NCBI RefSeq assembly: GCF_041296385.1
Contig: NC_091017.1
Span: 11,278,001 to 11,342,000 of the forward strand
Reading direction: 5' to 3'
From: Aphelocoma coerulescens
Lineage: Eukaryota > Chordata > Aves > Passeriformes > Corvidae
DNA length: 64,000 nucleotides
The notes below the pieces were generated by a model, which was not told where the DNA came from, made no database searches, and worked only from the letters and a program-made list of their open reading frames with translations. The stretch's first letter is position 1, and every line of letters begins with the position of its first letter. Shown here piece after piece: positions 1 through 7,929 of the stretch. The position numbers were made by a program, and so were the translations under genes.

Positions 1-530
1 TTCAGCAGGCAGGAGACTCGGCAGCCACGCTTGTCTTGCAGCCCCATTACGACGGGCCCCCGAGCCCCGCGCCCCGCGGCTTGGTTCTTCGCCTTTTCGA
101 ACACGCCGTACCTTCGTTCTCCCGGAGGCGGACGGTCGTCTGCTTCTGGCCCGGAACACTGTGCCCGGCAGCGAAGCGCTTTCTGCGGCAAGCTGCAAAG
201 CGCCCGTCAGATGGCGATGCTGTCTGCCCGCTCCTTCTCGGCTCGAGTGTACCCCGGCGCACGCTGCCGTCTCGCAAGGAGCAAAGAGCTTCGGTAGACG
301 TCTCGCACCCAGGAGAAAGGTGCCAGGACGACACCACGTTCTTCCTCACCCCTTCTCGTGGCCCAGATTGTGGTGCTGCCTTCAAAGCCGTGCGCATTGA
401 AAGACTCCTCCAGCAAGTGCTTCTCCCCTGGCACACTTCGCTCAGCGAGAGCTGCGTGGGCAGCGTGGACTCAGCGAAACCGAAAGGGTGTTCTTGTAGC
501 TCGAGCTTGTTGGAGAGGATGAAAGTTTGG
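1..530. other. CpG-dense, stop-poor segment of the unit (shown in unit 1)
   Basis: By hand I count about 36 CpG dinucleotides in the first 300 bases, a density typical of a CpG island and not of bulk methylated vertebrate DNA. Stop codons are rare in several frames, so overlapping open frames occur on both strands. No protein motif is visible. The segment recurs in all 33 copies. It could be a regulatory CpG island or simply GC-rich satellite DNA. Confidence 0.75.
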
Positions 531-712
531 TGAGAAGGTTTCACAGCTATGCAGGCTTGGCACAAAGATCTCGGAATGTAGAAACGTAGCATGAGGTAGA
601 AATGGGAGCAAGTTTTGACAGAGAGTAAAAGGTGTTTTGCTGAAACACTGGTCACTGAGTAACCGAGAAGGCAAAGGTTGGAGATTGAGTTGGAAGGAGA
701 TTTTTTTCTCAC
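47..712 (-). other. Long minus-strand open frame (221 codons), probably non-coding
   Basis: This is the longest frame within a unit. In most units its first codon is GTG; only in units with T at u712 (4, 7, 9, 15, 17, 19, 29) does it begin with ATG. It overlaps several + strand open frames over the CpG-dense segment, as expected from low stop density. Units 17, 26, 28 and 31 break it with a stop where u274 is A, and unit 32 shifts its start by one T. No motif is recognisable. Confidence 0.6.
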
Positions 713-855
713 GATTAGGACAACGGTATGTGAGTAGAAACAAGCACCCGTTTTTCACCAAGTAAACAAGTCTCGAGAAGGGCATAAGGAAATAGAAAAA
801 CATGTTTTGACCAAAAAGAGGGCTATCGCAGGCAAACAAGAAATGTCGATGTAGC

Positions 856-878
856 AAGAAGAAGAAGGATGGGGGGGG
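856..878 (+). repeat. (AAG)4-GAT-G8 simple-sequence tract (unit 1)
   Basis: Four AAG triplets at 856-867 are followed by GAT and eight G. Other units have AAT in place of GAT, eight AAG triplets, or nine G, so the tract mutates by slippage in both its parts. Confidence 0.95.
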
Positions 879-883
879 TGTCT

Positions 884-893
884 GAGAATTCTC
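884..893. other. Internal EcoRI palindrome GAGAATTCTC (unit 1)
   Basis: A perfect 10-bp palindrome just after the G run, with EcoRI GAATTC at 886-891. With the boundary site at 1980-1985, EcoRI digestion should cut a standard unit into fragments of about 1,094 and 888 bp. Confidence 0.9.
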
Positions 894-1090
894 CGTGGTA
901 AGCTTCAATTGGAACTTGCTTACTCTTGCGACTGGAGAAGAATGCCTATAATACGGCAGTGCTAGTAGTCATGATAGGCTACAGGCAAATGTAAAGGTAT
1001 TGGTGTATGGTGCCTATTGCTTGTCGTGTTTTAAGACACTCAGCAAAGAAAACTATCTAACGCTTTGTAAGTTGAACAGAAAGCGGCTCC

Positions 1091-1121
1091 AGGCATGCCT
1101 ACCAGCTGTAGCTGACAGCTG
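1091..1121. other. Palindrome plus short hairpin in the invariant core (unit 1)
   Basis: AGGCATGCCT at 1091-1100 is a perfect palindrome. It is followed by arms CAGCTGT (1103-1109) and ACAGCTG (1115-1121) around the loop AGCTG. No variant was seen here in any of the 32 copies. A role as a protein-binding site or RNA stem is possible but unproven. Confidence 0.8.
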
Positions 1122-1391
1122 TAGGGCTGGCTCTGGATACCCACTCCCTGAAATGCTGTGACTTCGCCTATGCAAGAAACAGCTTTCAAGAGAGCCGCCT
1201 GAAGTCCAGAGAGCCCTTCGTGAGCCTTTTTCCTATGGCGCTGTGGAAAGAAACCGTGCACGCTACACCGTGGGTGCGTGCAGCCTGCTCGAGCAAAAGC
1301 GGCAAAGTTCAGTGCCCTCGCTGGGCTTCCCTTTCGTGCAGACAACGTGAGGCGAAGAAGGAAGCCGCAGAGCAGCGGGCTTGCGTGTGCA

Positions 1392-1435
1392 GTGCACCGA
1401 GTTGCACAAGTCCAGCGAGGGCTCGTTCACGAGCC
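1392..1435. other. Two adjacent short hairpins (unit 1)
   Basis: Arms GTGCA 1392-1396 and TGCAC 1403-1407, then arms GGCTCG 1420-1425 and CGAGCC 1430-1435 around TTCA. Both are short and could be chance in GC-rich DNA. Confidence 0.6.
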
Positions 1436-1681
1436 GAGCCGGCTGAGGGCGTCCTCGCTTCTGCCAAAGGGAACGCGGAGCCGTAGCGCTTCACCCCCCA
1501 GCGTGGAGATAGGCACTTCCCTAGTGGTTCAGCCTTGCAGAGTCCCTGCAGCTAGAGCTCACCCAGGAGCAGGCGTCAAAGCAGAAGGCCTTCCTAAAGC
1601 ACCCCTTCTCCAAGCAGCCTCCGGAAAGGGCACATCACACTGCGGCTCTGCGCCTTTCTTCTAAGGCAGACGCCCGGCTAT

Positions 1682-1701
1682 GCTTTCGCGCTCGCGAAAG
1701 C
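1682..1701. other. Perfect 9-bp-arm inverted repeat with 2-nt spacer (unit 1)
   Basis: Arms GCTTTCGCG (1682-1690) and CGCGAAAGC (1693-1701) are perfectly complementary around CT. It is the longest perfect inverted repeat I found in the unit. In units 11, 12, 13, 16, 25, 27 and 30 a 5-bp loss, readable as GAA plus TC, removes the right arm. The two-nucleotide spacer is too tight for an RNA loop, so a few central pairs would have to open. Confidence 0.9.
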
Positions 1702-1978
1702 TCCTCCTTGGCAGCCTCCAGCAGCTGCTCTCATGGAGAACGGCCGTAGAAGTCAAAGCCAGTGCTGGGCTGCACCTTCGCCTTCCCCAAGGAAGAAGCA
1801 ACAGCAAACTCGGAGGTGCACTCTGTATTTCCCTCCTCCGCTGCGTCCTACATGCATTCGCGTTCTCCGAAACTCGGAGACTGAAGGGAAGGGCAATTGC
1901 TTCCCCAGAGAGCTGCAAGGGGACTTATGCGGCAGCAGCACGGGTAACTGCCGTGGAACTTGCTCCTTTCCCAAGGAG
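1682..1978. other. Cluster of five inverted repeats at the 3' end of the unit (unit 1)
   Basis: After the 1682-1701 palindrome come CTCCGA/TCGGAG (1865-1870/1874-1879), GGGAA/TTCCC around GCAATTGC (1886-1905, slightly imperfect), CACGG/CCGTG (1939-1943/1951-1955) and CTCCTT/AAGGAG (1963-1968/1973-1978). The last ends two bases before the boundary EcoRI site. In long-AAG units other than 16, the second stem loses one pair (A at u1869). Confidence 0.75.
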
Positions 1979-1981
1979 TGA
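1733..1981 (+). other. ATG open frame of 82 codons, kept in every unit, probably non-coding
   Basis: It starts at ATG 1733 and stops just before the unit boundary. The predicted peptide is rich in Arg, Ser, Pro, Gln and Cys with no recognised motif. The base at -3 is C, which is not a strong Kozak context, though +4 is G. It is present in all 32 full copies (inside the 98-codon frame in hairpin-deletion units), as any frame would be in a homogenised array. Confidence 0.6.
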
Positions 1982-1982
1982 A

Positions 1983-3964
1983 TTCAGCAGGCAGGAGACT
2001 CGGCAGCCACGCTTGTCTTGCAGCCCCGTTACGACGGGCCCCCGAGCCCCGCGCCCCGCGGCTTGGTTCTTCGCCTTTTCGAACACGCCGTACCTTCGTT
2101 CTCCCGGAGGCGGACGGTCGTCTGCTTCTGGCCCGGAACACTGTGCCCGGCAGCGAAGCGCTTTCTGCGGCAAGCTGCAAAGCGCCCGTCAGATGGCGAT
2201 GCTGTCTGCCCGCTCCTTCTCGGCTCGAGTGTACCCCGGCGCACGCTGCCGTCTCGCAAGGAGCAAAGAGCTTCGGTAGACGTCTCGCACACAGGAGAAA
2301 GGTGCCAGGACGACACCACGTTCTTCCTCACCCCTTCTCGTGGCCCAGATTGTGGTGCTGCCTTCAAAGCCGTGCGCATTGAAAGACTCCTCCAGCAAGT
2401 GCTTCTCCCCTGGCACACTTCGCTCAGCGAGAGCTGCGTGGGCAGCGTGGACTCAGCGAAACCGAAAGGGTGTTCTTGTAGCTCGAGCTTGTTGGAGAGG
2501 ATGAAAGTTTGGTGAGAAGGTTTCACAGCTATGCAGGCTTGGCACAAAGATCTCGGAATGTAGAAACGTAGCATGAGGTAGAAATGGGAGCAAGTTTTGA
2601 CAGAGAGTAAAAGGTGTTTTGCTGAAACACTGGTCACTGAGTAACCGAGAAGGCAAAGGTTGGAGATTGAGTTGGAAGGAGATTTTTTTCTCACGATTAG
2701 GACAACGGTATGTGAGTAGAAACAAGCACCCGTTTTTCACCAAGTAAACAAGTCTTGAGAAGGGCATAAGGAAATAGAAAAACATGTTTTGACCAAAAAG
2801 AGGGCTATCGCAGGCAAACAAGAAATGTCGATGTAGCAAGAAGAAGAAGGATGGGGGGGGTGTCTGAGAATTCTCCGTGGTAAGCTTCAATTGGAACTTG
2901 CTTACTCTTGCGACTGGAGAAGAATGCCTATAATACGGCAGTGCTAGTAGTCATGATAGGCTACAGGCAAATGTAAAGGTATTGGTGTATGGTGCCTATT
3001 GCTTGTCGTGTTTTAAGACACTCAGCAAAGAAAACTATCTAACGCTTTGTAAGTTGAACAGAAAGCGGCTCCAGGCATGCCTACCAGCTGTAGCTGACAG
3101 CTGTAGGGCTGGCTCTGGATACCCACTCCCTGAAATGCTGTGACTTCGCCTATGCAAGAAACAGCTTTCAAGAGAGCCGCCTGAAGTCCAGAGAGCCCTT
3201 CGTGAGCCTTTTTCCTATGGCGCTGTGGAAAGAAACCGTGCACGCTACACCGTGGGTGCGTGCAGCCTGCTCGAGCAAAAGCGGCAAAGTTCAGTGCCCT
3301 CGCTGGGCTTCCCTTTCGTGCAGACAACGTGAGGCGAAGAAGGAAGCCGCAGAGCAGCGGGCTTGCGTGTGCAGTGCACCGAGTTGCACAAGTCCAGCGA
3401 GGGCTCGTTCACGAGCCGAGCCGGCTGAGGGCGTCCTCGCTTCTGCCAAAGGGAACGCGGAGCCGTAGCGCTTCACCCCCCAGCGTGGAGATAGGCACTT
3501 CCCTAGTGGTTCAGCCTTGCAGAGTCCCTGCAGCTAGAGCTCACCCAGGAGCAGGCGTCAAAGCAGAAGGCCTTCCTAAAGCACCCCTTCTCCAAGCAGC
3601 CTCCGGAAAGGGCACATCACACTGCGGCTCTGCGCCTTTCTTCTAAGGCAGACGCCCGGCTATGCTTTCGCGCTCGCGAAAGCTCCTCCTTGGCAGCCTC
3701 CAGCAGCTGCTCTCATGGAGAACGGCCGTAGAAGTCAAAGCCAGTGCTGGGCTGCACCTTCGCCTTCCCCAAGGAAGAAGCAACAGCAAACTCGGCGATG
3801 CACTCTGTACTTCCCTCCTCCGCTGCGTCCTACATGCATTCGCGTTCTCCGAAACTCGGAGACTGAAGGGAAGGGCAATTGCTTCCCCAGAGAGCTGCAA
3901 GGGGACTTATGCGGCAGCAGCACGGGTAACTGCCGTGGAACTTGCTCCTTTCCCAAGGAGTGAA
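1983..3964 (+). repeat. Repeat unit 2 (1982 bp)
   Basis: It differs from unit 1 at only a handful of sites: G at u46, A at u309, T at u774 (a lost CpG) and the CGATG form of the u1810-u1816 microhaplotype. Its 3' end is C1828 with T at u1928. Its second half begins the three-unit block that is copied at about 8704-14417. Confidence 0.97.
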
Positions 3965-5947
3965 TTCAGCAGGCAGGAGACTAGGCAGCCACGCTTGTCT
4001 TGCAGCCCCGTTACGACGGGCCCCCGAGCCCCGCGCCCCGCGGCTTGGTTCTTCGCCTTTTCAAACACGCCGTACCTTCGTTCTCCCGGAGGCGGACGGT
4101 CGTCTGCTTCTGGCCCGGAACACTGTGCCCGGCAGCGAAGCGCTTTCTGCGGCAAGCTGCAAAGCGCCCGTCAGATGGCGATGCTGTCTGCCCGCTCCTT
4201 CTCGGCTCGAGTGTACCCCGGCGCACGCTGCCATCTCGCAAGGAGCAAAGAGCTTCGGTAGACGTCTCGCACCCAGGAGAAAGGTGCCAGGACGACACCA
4301 CGTTCTTCCTCACCCCTTCTCGTGGCCCAGATTGTGGTGCTGCCTTCAAAGCCGTGCGCATTGAAAGACTCCTCCAGCAAGTGCTTCTCCCCTGGCACAC
4401 TTCGCTCAGCGAGAGCTGCGTGGGCAGCGTGGACTCAGCGAAACCGAAAGGGTGTTCTTGTAGCTCGAGCTTGTTGGAGAGGATGAAAGTTTGGTGAGAA
4501 GGTTTCCCAGCTATGCAGGCTTGGCACAAAGATCTCGGAATGTAGAAACGTAGCATGAGGTAGAAATGGGAGCAAGTTTTGACAGAGAGTAAAAGGTGTT
4601 TTGCTGAAACACTGATCACTGAGTAACCGAGAAGGCAAAGGTTGGAGATTGAGTTGGAAGGAGATTTTTTTCTCACGATTAGGACAACGGTATGTGAGTA
4701 GAAACAAGCACCCGTTTTTCACCAAGTAAACAAGTCTCGAGAAGGGCATAAGGAAATAGAAAAACATGTTTTGACCAAAAAGAGGGCTATCGCAGGCAAA
4801 CAAGAAATGTCGATGTAGCAAGAAGAAGAAGGATGGGGGGGGGTGTCTGAGAATTCTCCGTGGTAAGCTTCAATTGGAATTTGCTTACTCTTGCGACTGG
4901 AGAAGAATGCCTATAATACGGCAGTGCTGGTAGTCATGATAGGCTACAGGCAAATGTAAAGGTATTGGTGTATGGTGCCTATTGCTTGTCGTGTTTTAAG
5001 ACACTCAGCAAAGAAAACTATCTAACGCTTTGTAAGTTGAACAGAAAGCGGCTCCAGGCATGCCTACCAGCTGTAGCTGACAGCTGTAGGGCTGGCTCTG
5101 GATACCCACTCCCTGAAATGCTGTGACTTCGCCTATGCAAGAAACAGCTTTCAAGAGAGCCGCCTGAAGTCCAGAGAGCCCTTCGTGAGCCTTTTTCCTA
5201 TGGCGCTGTGGAAAGAAACCGTGCACGCTACACCGTGGGTGCGTGCAGCCTGCTCGAGCAAAAGCAGCAAAGTTCAGTGCCCTCGCTGGGCTTCCCTTTC
5301 GTGCAGACAACGTGAGGCGAAGAAGGAAGCCGCAGAGCAGCGGGCTTGCGTGTGCAGTGCACCGAGTTGCACAAGTCCAGCGAGGGCTCGTTCACGAGCC
5401 GAGCCGGCTGAGGCCGTCCTCGCTTCTGCCAAAGGGAACGCGGAGCCGTAGCGCTTCACCCCCCAGCGTGGAGATAGGCACTTCCCTAGTGGTTCAGCCT
5501 TGCAGAGTCCCTGCAGCTAGAGCTCACCCAGGAGCAGGCGTCAAAGCAGAAGGCCTTCCTAAAGCACCCCTTCTCCAAGCAGCCTCCGGAAAGGGCACAT
5601 CACACTGCGGCTCTGCGCCTTTCTTCTAAGACAGACGCCCGGCTATGCTTTCGCGCTCGCGAAAGCTCCTCCTTGGCAGCCTCCAGCAGCTGCTCTCATG
5701 GAGAACGGCCGTAGAAGTCAAAGCCAGTGCTGGGCTGCACCTTCGCCTTCCCCAAGGAAGAAGCAACAGCAAACTCGGAGGTGCACTCTGTATTTCCCTC
5801 CTCCGCTGCGTCCTACATGCATTCGCGTTCTCCGAAACTCGGAGACTGAAGGGAAGGGCAATTGCTTCCCCAGAGAGCTGCAAGGGGACTTAGGCGGCAG
5901 CAGCACGGGTAACTGCCGTGGAACTTGCTCCTTTCCCAAGGAGTGAA
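3965..5947 (+). repeat. Repeat unit 3 (1983 bp, G9)
   Basis: A 5' class-A unit (A at u19 and u269) with A at u99, C at u543, A at u651, a G9 run, T at u915, G at u964, A at u1301, C at u1449 and A at u1666. Its 3' end reverts to class B (T1828) with G at u1928. Unit 6 carries the same alleles throughout, and unit 8 is the same apart from three private changes. Confidence 0.97.
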
Positions 5948-7929
5948 TTCAGCAGGCAGGAGACTCGGCAGCCACGCTTGTCTTGCAGCCCCGTTACGAC
6001 GGGCCCCCGAGCCCCGCGCCCCGCGGCTTGGTTCTTCGCCTTTTCGAACACGCCGTACCTTCGTTCTCCCGGAGGCGGACGGTCGTCTGCTTCTGGCCCG
6101 GAACACTGTGCCCGGCAGCGAAGCGCTTTCTGCGGCAAGCTGCAAAGCGCCCGTCAGATGGCGATGCTGTCTGCCCGCTCCTTCTCGGCTCGAGTGTACC
6201 GCGGCGCACGCTGCCGTCTCGCAAGGAGCAAAGAGCTTCGGTAGACGTCTCGCACACAGGAGAAAGGTGCCAGGACGACACCACGTTCTTCCTCACCCCT
6301 TCTCGTGGCCCAGATTGTGGTGCTGCCTTCAAAGCCGTGCGCATTGAAAGACTCCTCCAGCAAGTGCTTCTCCCCTGGCACACTTCGCTCAGCGAGAGCT
6401 GCGTGGGCAGCGTGGACTCAGCGAAACCGAAAGGGTGTTCTTGTAGCTCGAGCTTGTTGGAGAGGATGAAAGTTTGGTGAGAAGGTTTCACAACTATGCA
6501 GGCTTGGCACAAAGATCTCGGAATGTAGAAACGTAGCATGAGGTAGAAATGGGAGCAAGTTTTGACAGAGAGTAAAAGGTGTTTTGCTGAAACACTGGTC
6601 ACTGAATAACCGAGAAGGCAAAGGTTGGAGATTGAGTTGGAAGGAGATTTTTTTTTCATGATTAGGACAACGGTATGTGAGTAGAAACAAGCACCCGTTT
6701 TTCACCAAGTAAACAAGTCTCGAGAAGGGCATAAGGAAATAGAAAAACATGTTTTGACCAAAAAGAGGGCTATCGCAGGCAAACAAGAAATGTCGATGTA
6801 GCAAGAAGAAGAAGAATGGGGGGGGTGTCTGAGAATTCTCCGTGGTAAGCTTCAATTGGAACTTGCTTACTCTTGTGACTGGAGAAGAATGCCTATAATA
6901 CGGCAGTGCTAGTAGTCATGATAGGCTACAGGCAAATGTAAAGGTATTGGTGTATGGTGCCTATTGCTTGTCGTGTTTTAAGACACTCAGCAAAGAAAAC
7001 TATCTAACGCTTTGTAAGTTGAACAGAAAGCGGCTCCAGGCATGCCTACCAGCTGTAGCTGACAGCTGTAGGGCTGGCTCTGGATACCCACTCCCTGAAA
7101 TGCTGTGACTTCGCCTATGCAAGAAACAGCTTTCAAGAGAGCCGCCTGAAGTCCAGAGAGCCCTTCGTGAGCCTTTTTCCTATGGCGCTGTGGAAAGAAA
7201 CCGTGCACGCTACACCGTGGGTGCGTGCAGCCTGCTCGAGCAAAAGCGGCAAAGTTCAGTGCCCTCGCTGGGCTTCCCTTTCGTGCAGACAACGTGAGGC
7301 GAAGAAGGAAGCCGCAGAGCAGCGGGCTTGCGTGTGCAGTGCACCGAGTTGCACAAGTCCAGCGAGGGCTCGTTCACGAGCCGAGCCGGCTGAGGGCGTC
7401 CTCGCTTCTGCCAAAGGGAACGCGGAGCCGTAGCGCTTCACCCCCCAGCGTGGAGATAGGCACTTCCCTAGTGGTTCAGCCTTGCAGAGTCCCTGCAGCT
7501 AGAGCTCACCCAGGAGCAGGCGTCAAAGCAGAAGGCCTTCCTAAAGCACCCCTTCTCCAAGCAGCCTCCGGAAAGGGCACATCACACTGCGGCTCTGCGC
7601 CTTTCTTCTAAGGCAGACGCCCGGCTATGCTTTCGCGCTCGCGAAAGCTCCTCCTTGGCAGCCTCCAGCAGCTGCTCTCATGGAGAACGGCCGTAGAAGT
7701 CAAAGCCAGTGCTGGGCTGCACCTTCGCCTTCCCCAAGGAAGAAGCAACAGCAAACTCGGCGATGCACTCTGTACTTCCCTCCTCCGCTGCGTCCTACAT
7801 GCATTCGCGTTCTCCGAAACTCGGAGACTGAAGGGAAGGGCAATTGCTTCCCCAGAGAGCTGCAAGGGGACTTATGCGGCAGCAGCACGGGTAACTGCCG
7901 TGGAACTTGCTCCTTTCCCAAGGAGTGAA
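5948..7929 (+). repeat. Repeat unit 4 (1982 bp)
   Basis: Marked by G at u254, A at u309, A at u546, A at u659, a T9 run followed by CATG (T at u712), AAT after the AAG run and T at u929. This allele set returns in units 7, 9 and 29, and largely in 15. The 3' end switches to class A with T at u1928, so the unit is a recombinant of two haplotypes. Confidence 0.97.

Larger units (their letters stand above)
531..1080. other. AT-richer, + strand purine-rich segment with A/T tracts (unit 1)
   Basis: This segment is rich in A and G on the + strand and carries alternating short tracts: AAA 600-602, TTTT 613-616, AAAA 627-630, TTTT 635-638, AAA 643-645, T7 701-707, TTTTT 751-755, AAAAA 796-800, TTTT 805-808 and AAAAA 813-817. 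Such tracts can bend DNA. No gene is seen. All length polymorphism upstream of the hairpin region lies here. Confidence 0.7.
1..1982 (+). repeat. Repeat unit 1 (reference unit, 1982 bp)
   Basis: This unit sets the coordinate system u1-u1982. It carries A at u46 (seen also in units 11, 20, 22, 23 and 24), C at u309, (AAG)4 followed by GAT, G8, and the intact 9-bp-arm hairpin at u1682-u1701. Its 3' end is of the T1828 class, but it has T at u1928, which removes an in-frame TAG and lets an ATG frame from 1680 run to 2279 in the next unit. Confidence 0.97.
1680..2279 (+). other. ATG open frame of 199 codons crossing the unit boundary, probably non-coding
   Basis: It starts at a true ATG at 1680 and continues across the unit junction because unit 1 has T at u1928. 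The same read-through occurs in units 2, 4, 5, 7, 24 and 26. Units with G at u1928 and an intact hairpin stop after 82 codons, and hairpin-deletion units change frame and give 98 codons. No domain, signal peptide or membrane segment is visible. The product depends on neutral-looking repeat polymorphisms, so I do not call a gene. Confidence 0.6.

Noticed and set aside
80..130. CENP-B box, as in centromeric satellites
   Set aside because: TTCG occurs several times here, but the required A and CGGG positions do not line up.
711..720. Telomere-like repeat (GATTAGG)
   Set aside because: A single partial copy, not a tandem TTAGGG run.
947..953. Bacterial -10 box (TATAAT)
   Set aside because: There is no suitable -35 element and the context is a eukaryote-like satellite; it is mentioned only as a possible TATA-like box.
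1040..1345. 101-codon minus frame, nearly invariant across units, as a gene
   Set aside because: The start codon is TTG, and unit 18 loses even that. Its constancy follows from the quiet u976-u1164 core, and no protein feature is recognised.
1220..1486. 88-codon + frame as a conserved small gene
   Set aside because: It starts with GTG in all units except unit 20, where a CpG loss at 38898 makes an ATG by chance. No motif is visible and two other frames overlap it.
1679..1706. Hairpin at u1682 as a transcription terminator
   Set aside because: No T run follows it and a bacterial terminator makes no sense in this setting.
1..1982. Tandem LTRs or an endogenous retrovirus fragment
   Set aside because: No tRNA primer site, no TG...CA ends with target duplications, no gag, pol or protease motif, and no clear LTR-internal junction could be found.
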